Positions 22,501 through 31,865 of a stretch of DNA of 64,000 nucleotides are shown in pieces (within the stretch, counting starts at the first letter, position 1; each line of letters begins with the position of its first letter). Made by a program: the position numbers and the translations under genes. The notes beneath the pieces are model-generated. The model saw nothing but the letters and a program-made list of their open reading frames with translations, searched no databases and was not told the origin of the DNA. Origin of the DNA: Xiphophorus maculatus (taxonomy: Eukaryota; Chordata; Actinopteri; Cyprinodontiformes; Poeciliidae); NCBI RefSeq assembly GCF_002775205.1, contig NC_036454.1, positions 1,846,382 to 1,910,381 on the forward strand, given 5' to 3'.

Positions 22501-24160
22501 GCATTAAACAAAAGGTTTTAATTAACCTAAGGCCTTTCAGTCACAACTTATTCAAACTGGATGGAAATATAAAAGTTTTTTATTTTAAAGTGAATTTACT
22601 GCCTCACTAATAGGTGGTAAAATAAATATTTTATTTAGGGTAATTCTCCATTTTACCATCTGGAGTTTTTAGTTTTCATTTATTGCAACATAATCTTTTT
22701 ATCCAACAGTGTTTTGATTTACAAAAATCATAAAAGTCCCTCATTCATCTGTTTTATCTGTTAAATTCAGGTGGAACTGGACCAGTGCTCTTTAAACTGG
22801 TTAAATTGCCATAAAAGTCCTTCTACTGGGAATGTTACCAAATAGATTAAAATATACAAAAATGAACAGATTAGGCGTGCCGTGGTGGCGTAGCGGTTAG
22901 CGCGACCCGTATTTGGAGGCCTTCAGTCCTCAACGCGGCCGTCGCAGGTTCGACTCCCGGACCCAACGACATTTGCCGCATGTCTTCCCGCCTCTCCTTC
23001 CCTGTTTCCTGTCAGCCTGCTGTCATATAAGGGACACTAGAGCCACAAAAGACCCCTGGAGGGGTAAAAAAAAAAAAAAATTTTTAAAAATAAATGAACA
23101 GATTGTGCTTGAATGAATCTACATTTGCTAAAACATAAAATAAAACCAGTGAAATGGTTCAGATATGAGTCTTATCTGAGCTGCTTATGGACATTTTATT
23201 TTTCTCAAGTGTTCAGAATATTAGAAAAATTGCTGAAACAAATTGAAGAAGTTGGAGAATGTTAGTTTGTTAACTTATGTTTATAGCAAAGACATATAAA
23301 TCAAAAAATTAAATGTAAAACTTTAACATTTCATTACCTGCTGTATGCTTCCATCTGGTCTTCCATACACAAAGATCTGTAAAAACACAGTTTGGGTCAG
23401 AACCAGAACCAAACCAGAGGATACATCCAGACCCAACCGGAAACCAAACAGCTCAAAGATTTATCAGATATTTCTCTTGTTTTGATTTTACCATAAATCG
23501 CTGCTTGCTGCTCATTTGATCAATTTATGGTCAGTTTTGTCTCCAACCTTCGTCTGCATCGACTCAGACTCACTAGCTCTTTATTTAAAGTCATATTTAA
23601 TGTCTGCAGTTCAGAAATGTTGTTTTATGACTTTAAATGTATTTATAACCTGCATCCAAACCACCTGGAACAGATTCCTCTTCAGGTGAAAGAGCAGCGG
23701 CTGTGAGAGTTGAGCATTAGCTATAAAGATTTCTTTAAATTAATCATTAGGAAATGTTTCAAAACAACAATAAGAATAATTTACATCAGGGCAGCCAAAG
23801 CGTATTCTGACTGCAATTCAAGCATAATTCTGCCCCCCAGCACAGGATGTTGATCCACATGGAGAAATATTACACATTAATTAATTACTACAGACAAATT
23901 AAAATATTATTAATAGGGAAAACGGTATGTACAGCACAAAGTATGTATTTTAATAACCAGGCTTCTTCTCACGTTGTCTTCGGTCTGTTGCTAGCATCAG
24001 TTAGTTGCTAACTAGCTTTTCTATTATAAACCATGGGAACGTCAGCTAGCTGTGATGCTAACTCAGCCGTTCATATAAACAGTCGTTAGAGTCGCTTCAC
24101 TTACTTCTCCAGCCTGTCAGAAACCTCCGACACCTCCCCGCCATCCTTACAGCCCTCCAT
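16584..24160 (-). CDS. ercc6l: DNA excision repair protein ERCC-6-like (PICH), SNF2-family DNA translocase
   Basis: Four exons join in phase: 24160-24105 (MEGCKDGGEVSEVSDRLE...), 23376-23338, 21393-19311 and 17882-16584, giving about 1158 residues (human about 1250). Residues 33-90 form a TPR-like helical start (ALKLFKQAFSIHQTPKLESR). The SNF2 ATPase follows: Walker A DDMGLGKT (132-139), DEAH (238-241), LLTGTPVQN (264-272), VGGVGITLTA (549-558) and DRAYRIGQ (579-586). The last exon is long and acidic (runs of D/E, many Ser) and closes with a second TPR-like unit (SGKEKISQNRPDDALDFFLR). Helicase core, acidic linker and C-terminal TPR are the PICH arrangement. The family binds stretched DNA and ultrafine anaphase bridges, together with PLK1 and BEND3. 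Intron 3 holds an L2 fragment and intron 2 a SINE. All catalytic motifs are intact. Confidence 0.96.
18150..18640. other. Possible DNA-transposon remnant in ercc6l intron 3
   Basis: Contains GAATGGCTCGGAGAAAGAAG, then TTTGCTGCAGTTG and CAATGTCCTGACATT, wording I associate with decayed Tc1/mariner-like 3' regions in fish. No ends or transposase frame could be defined, so this is weak. Confidence 0.25.
18690..19262 (+). mobile_element. L2-type LINE fragment (pre-RT region) in ercc6l intron 3
   Basis: In the plus direction it reads DLENYTSAVLDYIRFCTDNV, NRKPWMTKEVWGLLKARNAA, FRSGDKALYSSARANL, VWQGVQHITNYRS and LAEEMNIFFARFEATP. This matches the same region of the L2 element at 990-1340 on the other strand. 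It is antisense to ercc6l and ends only about 50 bases from the exon 3 splice donor at 19311. Confidence 0.85.
21570..21625. mobile_element. Short LINE-tail-like remnant in ercc6l intron 2
   Basis: GACTTTATTGAGCCCAAAGG followed by GAAATG is the usual reverse-strand reading of a fish L2/CR1 3' end. Only the tail is visible. Confidence 0.4.
22860..23104 (+). mobile_element. tRNA-derived SINE with target-site duplication
   Basis: The body (22873-23091) has an A box TGGCGTAGCGG and a B box GGTTCGACTCC with tRNA-like spacing, then TTGCCGCATGTCTTCC, GCCACAAAAGACCCC and an A-rich tail. A 13-bp direct repeat, AAATGAACAGATT, flanks it (22860-22872 and 23092-23104). The same SINE family occurs at 62960-63150. 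It lies in ercc6l intron 2. Confidence 0.92.
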
Positions 24161-24400
24161 GTTTTCATACAAATTAAAATCTACTTTATTGTATCTTTAA
24201 CTTCAAAACGACAAAATCAGCAGCTGCCTCCTCAAAAGAAACTTCCAAGAGATTTGATGTTTTCAACGTTTGAAGCAGAGATTCTTCCCCCCGCCAATTC
24301 AATACAGCCAACCAGAGAGCACGCTATCGTGACGCAGAACACACGTTGTCCAATCAGAAAGGAGATATGGGTAAAAAAAAAATCGAACACAGGTATGAGT
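24161..24400 (-). promoter_or_regulatory. ercc6l promoter region with CCAAT and CHR-like sites
   Basis: Upstream of the ercc6l start codon are CCAAT boxes at 24294-24298 and 24350-24354. CHR-like TTTGAA elements lie at 24202-24207 (minus strand) and 24269-24274. CHR plus CCAAT pairs are typical of G2/M-expressed genes, which fits a mitotic factor. The start site was not determined. Confidence 0.35.
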
Positions 24401-24433
24401 CTTATGACAACTGGTTATATGTAATTGGGAAGT

Positions 24434-24880
<447 letters not shown>

Positions 24881-24960
24881 CATGAGACTGAGGGGAGGTC
24901 ATACCAATCTAGATGAAATCTCGTGACTTTACCTACTTTTTATTAAATAAGTTAGAGCTT

Positions 24961-27615
24961 GTCGCTGCGGAAGGTGGCGCTTTTTTTTTCTTTCGAAAAA
25001 TTTTTATTGTTACTGTAAACATTTAAAAACATTACATTGTTGCAATTATTCAGAAATTTCTAAAAACTTACAAATTCATCAATTTAGGCTAAAAGAAGCT
25101 AAGAACAAGAATTATAAAAGACAAAATCTCTGTGGGTTAAAAGTTGAGCAGGACCGGGGTGACTCCCTCCCAAGTCCGGAGCCGTCCCGTCCTTCCAGAC
25201 AGCGCTTGGTGCTCAGAGGGGATCCCGCCCTGAAGCTCCTTCCCTCCTGCCTCACCCGGAGAGCCAGGCCGCCGCTGCTTGGACCTCTGCTCGTGGAGCG
25301 CCGGCTCCTTCGTCCACGGAGGCGCAGGCGATTCTTCTTGGTGGCTGTGTCCTTGGCGCGCCACCTGCAGCCCTTGATGTTCCTCTTTTGCTGCTGCCAT
25401 CCGGATCACAGCCACGGGGGGCATCTGCCTGCGCCTGCTCACCAGCAAGTTTCTGGAGGTTATTAAGGAAGAATAATTAACATTAACTTTGGACAAAAAG
25501 TTTGGCTCCTTCTTCCTTAAAGTCCACGGATCTCTGGCAGGCGGACTGCGGCTGGAGGAAGTGAAACCACGACACTGCGCGTTGCCGTCACAGATCACAG
25601 AGTTTAATTCCACTCAAAATAACGCATGAATCAATTAACAAAGCTGCAGAGATATAGAGATATATTCATTACCTGTAACAGGAAAAAATAGAAAAAAAAC
25701 ACAAAGAAAACAAGGGGGTTGGGGGCAAAGACGCGTCTTTGGAGAAAGCTTTTTATGCCAAAAAGCAAAACAGTGGTAGCATTCTGAATTTTTAACGTTT
25801 ACATGAAGTTTTATACTGAGTGGGCGTTTCTTCAATTTAATATATTCAACTAAGGCGTTCCGCTCTTTAACCAATTAGAAACTCCCGTAGGAACTACAGG
25901 AAACTTGAGAAGTCTCCCAATTTACAACGAAGTTCCAAAGGCGTCTGGTTTCTATCGAGAGACAAAGGCGGACCAGTTAATCTTGGACGATACCAGGTAC
26001 GAATGTCCCCGGCGCCGAGAGTCTTAAGATAAGATTTCGCAGACACCCATAAATCTGACGTCTCTTCCATTATCTCTCCTAACGTTCTCGAAGAGACTTG
26101 CATCTGGTAATTTTCAAAAAATGTTATCTTTACAAACCCCAGTTTTGCTTTTGCACATTCAGCCCCCCAAAAGATTAAGTTCTGCCAAAATAATACATAA
26201 AATCCACAGGACAAAATAAAGTATAATTCCTGAGCCATTTTCTAATAGTAAAAAAACATTTTCATTCAAACACTTTCCATTTGCTTCTAATATCGTCACA
26301 GATAATACAGTTTTCAAATACATTCATCCTTTAATAGTTTTTAAATGAGATAATACAATCTTCAGTAAACATGGTATTAATACTTAGAAGTTAAATGTTA
26401 CGGGGTTTCAATCTTCTATTTTGCATTAGTTTTACACCATCGCAGATGCTGGCCTCCAGCAGTTCTCCCCAACTGCCTGCAAGAATGTTAATTTATGCTT
26501 CTGTGTTCTGGCCGGGCTGCGCCCCATTTAGTGATCTGCATTCTAACCCCTGTCTGTCCGGTTTAAAACAAGAGTATCAAACCTACCCTTTTACACATGC
26601 ATAAAATTAACTGCATTAAGCACCAAAATCAATAATTTTCCTCGACAAGGTCCAAATGGCGTCTTTGATGGTGGCGAGGGTGAGCCACATCTCAGCGAAG
26701 TCTTTTTTAGTCATTTTCTGCTGGCTCACCCCGTACAGCACTAACTGTACATGGAGGACCTCCCTTGCTGGCAAGTATGGGAATTGCAAGGAGCCGGCCT
26801 TCGCCCACAGGTCCACAGCAGCGCTGCACTCCCACAGCAGGGGCCTCACCGACTCCGGCGCGCCACAACCGGGTCGGGGGCAGATGGACGTTGCAGACAT
26901 GCCGCGGGAGCATAACGGCTCTGACCGGCAGGATCCCATGAGCCACCATCCATGACATCCTGGAGTCTGTTTGGAAGGACGGGATGGCTCACGTTGCGCC
27001 AAACGGTGGAGGCGTCTCCATACAGGAGGCCGCGCACTGGAGTCACTGGTTCCCGGTCCTGCACAACAGGGACAATAAAACGATTAGTTAAAATCTTGTT
27101 CTCCTCTCCTTCCAGTCCAAAATGTTCTAAAAATTTCCGAATAAAAGCATATATAAGAGAAAGGTTAAAACCTACTGGGGTTCTAAAATCTCTTATTTTT
27201 AATTTTCTGTATCTTTTTCTGTCTAAAAAGTCATACCTGTCTTGTTTGTCATTAAAGCCATAAATATTTAAGAGGTTAAAATCCTGTCCGTTAAAAGTCA
27301 GATTTGCTAAAAGTGCTCGTCCCTCTCTCACCACGGTGCTCCCCTCCACCAAGATGTGCGGGTTGTTTATTAAAATGGCCACGCCGTCATTTTTATTTTC
27401 GTTGAAGCCGCTCCATATAGACGGCCGTGGCCACAAGTCCTGCCACCGGGTGTAAGTCTTTAAAAACGGGAGTGAACATTCTGGTAGTAAAAACACATCT
27501 GACTGTACGGAGCTTAAAAAGGATAAAACACTCTGGGCTCTAACTCGCGACTTCACACTTCTAACATTGATGGTTGAGAAGGTGAGAGTCATGAGTCGCT
27601 GCGGAAGGTGGCGCT
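24961..27615 (-). mobile_element. Tx1/L1-like LINE with 21-bp target-site duplication, internally deleted and interrupted
   Basis: The body (24982-27594) is flanked by identical 21-bp direct repeats beginning GTCGCTGCGG (24961-24981 and 27595-27615). On the minus strand it starts within two bases of an ATG and encodes an endonuclease: MTLTFSTINVRSVKSRVRAQ, then DVFLLPECSLPF, NDGVAILINNP and LLNIYGF. The reverse transcriptase is deleted, and the sequence jumps to a C-terminal part with CPRPGCGAPESVRPLLWEC (zf-RVT type) and DFAEMWLTLATIKDAIWT. A solo LTR (25461-26647) splits the end. The 3' tail matches the copy at 5590-6142. Confidence 0.88.
25461..26647 (-). mobile_element. Solo LTR, about 1187 bp, inserted into the LINE
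   Basis: Comparison with the uninterrupted LINE at 5590-6142 shows a clean insertion. The target AGGT is duplicated (25457-25460 and 26648-26651). Read on the minus strand, the insert starts TGTCGAGGAAAA and ends CTTCCTTAATA. A 4-bp duplication, a TG start and the absence of coding domains fit a solo LTR of an endogenous retrovirus-like element. The end is TA rather than the usual CA, so the class is uncertain. Its one longer frame (about 26238-25894) has no recognisable viral domain. Confidence 0.65.
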
Positions 27616-27815
27616 GCTGAGCCTCTGTGTGTCAATCAAAGCGAAGAAGAAGACAAAAAGTAAACAGGAAGCGCTATTTCGCAGCAGATTTTCTCCTTGT
27701 TTTTTGTGGTTTTTCTGTCAAACTGTGATTTTTAGCCGTAGTCAACAACTTCTCATGCAACTATCAGGTTTTATTTGGTCATAAATCATCAGATTTATCG
27801 GTCCGCTACGCCGCC

Positions 27816-28824
27816 ATGTTCGGTTCTGGAGGAGAGATGAGCAACGCGCAGCTTTTCCAGCAGGTCAGAATATTAATAACCTTTAAAACTTGATATGTTT
27901 ATTTCATTACGTTATTCAGAAGCTAAGATCTATACTGAATAATTTTTCTCATATTTGGTGGAAATATCATTTATAACGTTTGTTTTATTTTTAGAGTAGT
28001 CCATGTTCTACTTGAATTGTCAATATTTCTTACAAAAAAGATTACTAACCATATAAATATTATTTAATATTCTATTTTAACTATTTATCTAAGACATATT
28101 CATCTGTATTAAACTATAAAAGGGAAAATAATCATATAAACAAACCATTTCATACCCAGGAGTTCAACCATTGTGGTAAGATTTATTTCTCTTCGTTTTT
28201 ATAGATTACAGACAAAAGCAAAAACAAATATTTGACTTAAAACTTTAATAATTCTTCATTATGTTATCAAGACTTTATATTTCTTCCCATTTCCATCAGT
28301 TTTGGTTCCATCTGTGTTTGGGTCAGTTAGCCTTTTCTAAAAATCGGTGACCTTTGACCCGTTAAAGAGTCCAGTGTGATTCCAGGTTCAGGGTCGGTTT
28401 GGATCGGTCGGAACCAACATACAAGGTCTTCCAGACTCAGGTGTAATGTTTGTGTGTGGGCTGCAGGTGGCGCTGCTGCGCTGGCTGTCCTCGCAGTCTG
28501 AGGCCGACCGGAAGCTGCTGGCAGCGGTGACGGGGATCCAGGTGGGCCGCGAGCTGCTGAACCGGATCACTGGCCAGGACCAGGTGGACGCTTACAAGGT
28601 GTGCGTCCGGCTGCAGGAAGCTGCTGAGGTGAGATGTTTCCAGAACAAACAGCGGTCCTGATCCTGGTTCTGGTTCTATTCAGAGGGAATGCATCCTGAG
28701 CATCGCGGGTTTCCTTCAGAAGAACCCGCGGGCCTCGCAGGCCCAGATCAACGCCGAGGTGGAGAAGAACGTTCTTCTGTTCGCAGCGCGGGTCAAAGCC
28801 CTGGAATCCGCTCCCTTACTCTGA
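27816..28824 (+). CDS. Unrecognised small helical protein, 116 residues, three exons
   Basis: The exons are 27816-27863 (MFGSGGEMSNAQLFQQ), 28467-28628 (VALLRWLSSQSEADRKLLAA ... KVCVRLQEAAE) and 28684-28824 (RECILSIAGFLQKNPRASQA ... FAARVKALESAPLL). All have clean GT/AG borders, all joins are in phase 0, and a TGA is followed by AATAAA at 28895. The start codon sits in GCCGCCATGT, a good Kozak context. The product looks all-helical, with no signal peptide or membrane segment. Codon use is GC-rich like nudt18 and lrrc2. I do not recognise the family. The gene starts about 200 bases from the LINE's target-site duplication, in head-to-head layout with ercc6l. Confidence 0.85.
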
Positions 28825-28894
28825 CTGGAGGGGAATTTTTCACACCCAGAGTTCAAACTACATCCTTTCTGAGCTGAACCTCAAGGCCTTTCAC

Positions 28895-28900
28895 AATAAA
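28895..28900 (+). terminator. Polyadenylation signal AATAAA
   Basis: Lies about 70 bases after the stop of the 116-residue protein, in CACAATAAAAGC. Confidence 0.7.
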
Positions 28901-29425
28901 AGCTTCATTTGTGTCGCCTTTTTTTTAATTCTTTAAATCTTAAAACATTTTTATCTTTTACTCTAAATCAAGAAATAAACAGAAACTGTTCTTTAATAAC
29001 TGGGTTTATTTTGTTTGTGTTTTCCAACATCGTTTTGTATCAATAAGACAACCGAGTTTCATTGACAAACTTCAGTTCATCTTCTAAATCATTCTCAGCA
29101 GGAGTTTTGCAATCTTCTTTATTCTGCTCTCTAGTTAGAACAGTGAGAACTGTGATTATATGCCAATCCACCTGGGGGCACTGTCACTGTCAGTAGCTCA
29201 AGTTATGGGGTTTGTACTCTTTATGTTACGTGTTTCTGTGACGATCATGGTGGAATAAAGTTCACCCAAAACAGAAGTTATTTTTACTAAGCTCAGGCAG
29301 TCGGTTTGTTTCAGTCTTTAGTGTAAAACTCAAAATGAATCCATGAAGAATCTGAACACCAAGTTATAGAGACACTTTTACAAGTTTGTGTTGAATATGT
29401 GAGCTGATCATGTAGCGTGGCTTTT
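28901..29425. other. Intergenic DNA
   Basis: A CTCF-like CCACCTGGGGGCACTG lies at 29168-29183. Part of the stretch (29075-29130, ATCTTCTAAATCATTCTCAG, then TTCTTTATTCTGCTCTC) resembles ercc6l exon 3 sequence around 21240-21300 in the same plus-strand reading, suggesting a small duplicated exon scrap. Confidence 0.45.
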
Positions 29426-29431
29426 ATTTCT

Positions 29432-30805
29432 TACGGAGCCCTCTAGGGGACATGGGGATTTTTTTTTTCTTTTGCGTTCCCTCGCAAAACTTTTGCGTTC
29501 CCTCGCAACACTGTACTGGTCAGTTATGCAGCATAATTATATACTGTAAGCCTTTCCTACGGTGGGCGCCGTACTTTATGCTTTAATATAAGGTTATGTG
29601 AGGTATTTCCATGAATTTTAGTATCTTTTTGTGAAATATCTGAAGTTTTATATCTTTCCTTAGGATAGAAAGGCACCACAAACCTACGATATAAACAGAA
29701 ACTTTCCGTAAGTAGGAAAGAAATAAAAACACATTATAATTTGGACTATTTCTGAGTTATTATCGCGGGTAATAAATCATCTGACAGTTTTGATTGTGTC
29801 TCTGTTGTGTTCGTAGTCTGAATGGTTTAAAGAGCTGCTTTCAGTGCCGCTCCGTCTTAGCCTTAACAGACATAAACATGCAGTAATAAATGAATCGATT
29901 TTCAATCAGTTTTTTGCACCAAACAGCTAATAATAATAAACAAGTTTTCACTGAGGCTCTGTAAGAACCATATGAATGAAATAAGTAATTATTGATATGA
30001 CAGGAGCAGCGGCTTTGACACTTAGGTGTGTCGACGTGGGAGTGACGTCACCAGGTATGAATGGGAAGGATACTGGCTTTGTGTGTATTAGGAAGCGGTG
30101 AGCGGGGCGGTCAGTCCTGGCAAAGTTTGGAGCCTGATCATCAAAATGGAATTAATCGATAATTGTGACAGAACAAAGAAAAGGTTTGGAGTTGATTGAT
30201 AGACAGATGAGATTCCCCGAGTTAACCCAGTGCGGCCCTTTACCATCATTAGTTTGTCGTGTTTTTAATAATAAAAACTTGTTAACAGTAAAAACTGCTT
30301 GGTGCAAAACACTGATTGAAAATCGATTTATTTACTGCATGTTTATGTCTGTTAAGGCTGAGATGGAGCTTCACTGAAAGCAGCTCTTTAAACCATTCAG
30401 ACTAGAACAACAGAGACACAATCAAAACTGTCAGATGATTTATTAACCGCGATAATAACTCAGAAATAGTCCAAATTATAATGTGTTTTTATTTCTTTCC
30501 TACTTACGGAAAGTTTCTGTTTATATCGTAGGTTTGTGGTGCCTTTCTATCCTAAGGAAAGATATAAAACTTCAGATATTTCACAAAAAGATACTAAAAT
30601 TCATGGAAATACCTCACATAACCTTATATTAAAGCATAAAGTACGGCGCCCACCGTAGGAAAGGCTTACAGTATTCAGTTATGCTGCATAACTGACCAGT
30701 ACAGTGTTGCGAGGGAACGCAAAAGGTTTTGCGAGGTAACGCAAAAGTTTTGCGAGGGAACGCAAAAGAAAAAAAAAATCCCCATGTCCCCTAGAGGGCT
30801 CCGTA
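29432..30805. mobile_element. Foldback DNA transposon, 1374 bp, with about 525-bp terminal inverted repeats
   Basis: The ends TACGGAGCCCTCTAGGGGAC and its reverse complement are the outer edges of two long arms, about 29432-29955 and 30265-30805, that are near-identical in inverted orientation. ATTTCT is duplicated on both sides (29426-29431 and 30806-30811), an exact 6-bp target duplication. Near the tips TTTGCGTTCCCTCGCAAAA-like units are repeated (two on the left, three on the right). The middle (about 29956-30264) is unique and has no transposase. It is a non-autonomous element that could form a very long hairpin. A 6-bp duplication and TAYGG-like tip might suggest the IS3EU group, but this is from memory and uncertain. 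Confidence 0.88.
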
Positions 30806-30811
30806 ATTTCT

Positions 30812-31290
30812 GACGTACACGTCTGTTCTTCAATTGTTGGATTTCAGTTTTAAATTTTAATAATTATGTTTAGTGGGGATTTTATTTTTCTCTCAATAAA
30901 TTATAATTTAATAAACATTAATTATCAATATTTTATTATACAGAGAATGAAACTGAAATCGCAGAGCTCCATCCCATAAATCTGGAGATATTAGCAGATG
31001 AGAAACTCAGTTATTTCATATCTAAGCTGATTTCAGATTCTCAGAAATTTTACTGGTTAGATATCATCAGAATCAGAACCAAAAAAGCTGCTGATGGTTC
31101 TGATGAGTCTGTTCCAACAGAATCAAGTTTTTTTTCTCATTTTTATCTTCTGTTATAATAAATCAGACGATGAAGTGACTGGATGTGATGCTGACTCGGC
31201 ATGCAGGAGGAACCAGAACCTTGGACCTTCCAGAACCAGAATCTGACGGATCTGCTGCTGGTTAAATGTTTTACTGAGTAACAGAGAAAA
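30812..31290. other. AT-rich intergenic DNA
   Basis: No feature recognised between the foldback element and the sdhaf1 3' end. Confidence 0.4.
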
Positions 31291-31291
31291 G

Positions 31292-31297
31292 TTTATT
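31292..31297 (-). terminator. Probable sdhaf1 polyadenylation signal
   Basis: AATAAA on the minus strand, about 120 bases past the sdhaf1 stop codon. Confidence 0.5.
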
Positions 31298-31419
31298 TTA
31301 TAGTAGCAGGTTTCATGTTGTGTGCAGGTTCTGGTCCAGTCAGTGAGGTATGCATTAGATGCTTCTGGTGGTTCTGCTGGTCCGGTTGGTGGTTCTGCTG
31401 GTTCTGTTGGTTCTGCTGG

Positions 31420-31668
31420 TCAGCCAGGCTCGCTGCCTCTGGAGAAGGAACCCAGCTGCTTGGTGTTGGCGTCCCTGAGCTGCTGCAGCTGCCGCTGGCC
31501 GCGGCGGTACAGATACTCGATGTGCATCACGTCCGTCTTCTTGATGCGCGCGTTCTCCCGGAACTCGTCCCGTATTCTGGGCAGGAAACCCGGTTTGTCC
31601 TTCCCGGCCCGCAGGAAGTGGCGGTACAGAGCTAGGACCTGCTTCTGCAGCTTGCTGTGCCGCGACAT
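31420..31668 (-). CDS. sdhaf1: Succinate dehydrogenase assembly factor 1 (LYR-motif protein)
   Basis: A single open frame of 82 residues begins MSRHSKLQKQVLALYRHFLR, where the LYR-type motif (L-A-L-Y-R) sits at residues 12-16 in the expected first helix. Next come DEFRENARIKKTDVMHIEYL and YRRGQRQLQQLRDA, matching the SDHAF1 family in order and spacing. SDHAF1 acts in the mitochondrial matrix and helps deliver iron-sulphur clusters to the SDHB subunit of complex II. The human protein is about 115 residues, so this one lacks the longer C-terminal tail. The coding sequence is intronless, as in other vertebrates. It lies between two long inverted-repeat transposons and is divergent from nudt18. 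Confidence 0.93.
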   Translation of the reverse strand: MSRHSKLQKQVLALYRHFLRAGKDKPGFLPRIRDEFRENARIKKTDVMHIEYLYRRGQRQLQQLRDANTKQLGSFSRGSEPG

Positions 31669-31787
31669 GGCCCGGTTCTGGAGACAGTTCCGATCAGAGA
31701 GACACCGAACACATCCTGGACCTGGATCAGAGCTCCCAGCCAATCACAGAGCTCCAAGGTCCCTAAACGCTCTGTATCCGTATCTGC

Positions 31788-31865
31788 ACCGCTCTGGTTC
31801 TGGACCATGAACGCAGCACCACTCTGGTTCTGGACCATGAACGCAGCACCGCTCTGGTTCTGGAA
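31788..31865. repeat. 30-bp tandem repeat upstream of sdhaf1
   Basis: CTCTGGTTCTGGACCATGAA followed by CGCAGCACC is repeated 2.5 times, about 120 bases upstream of the sdhaf1 start codon, in the presumed 5' UTR or promoter. Confidence 0.85.

Noticed and set aside
22873-22960. tRNA gene
   Set aside because: A and B boxes are present, but the downstream SINE body, A-rich tail and target duplication show a tRNA-derived SINE; same for 62960.
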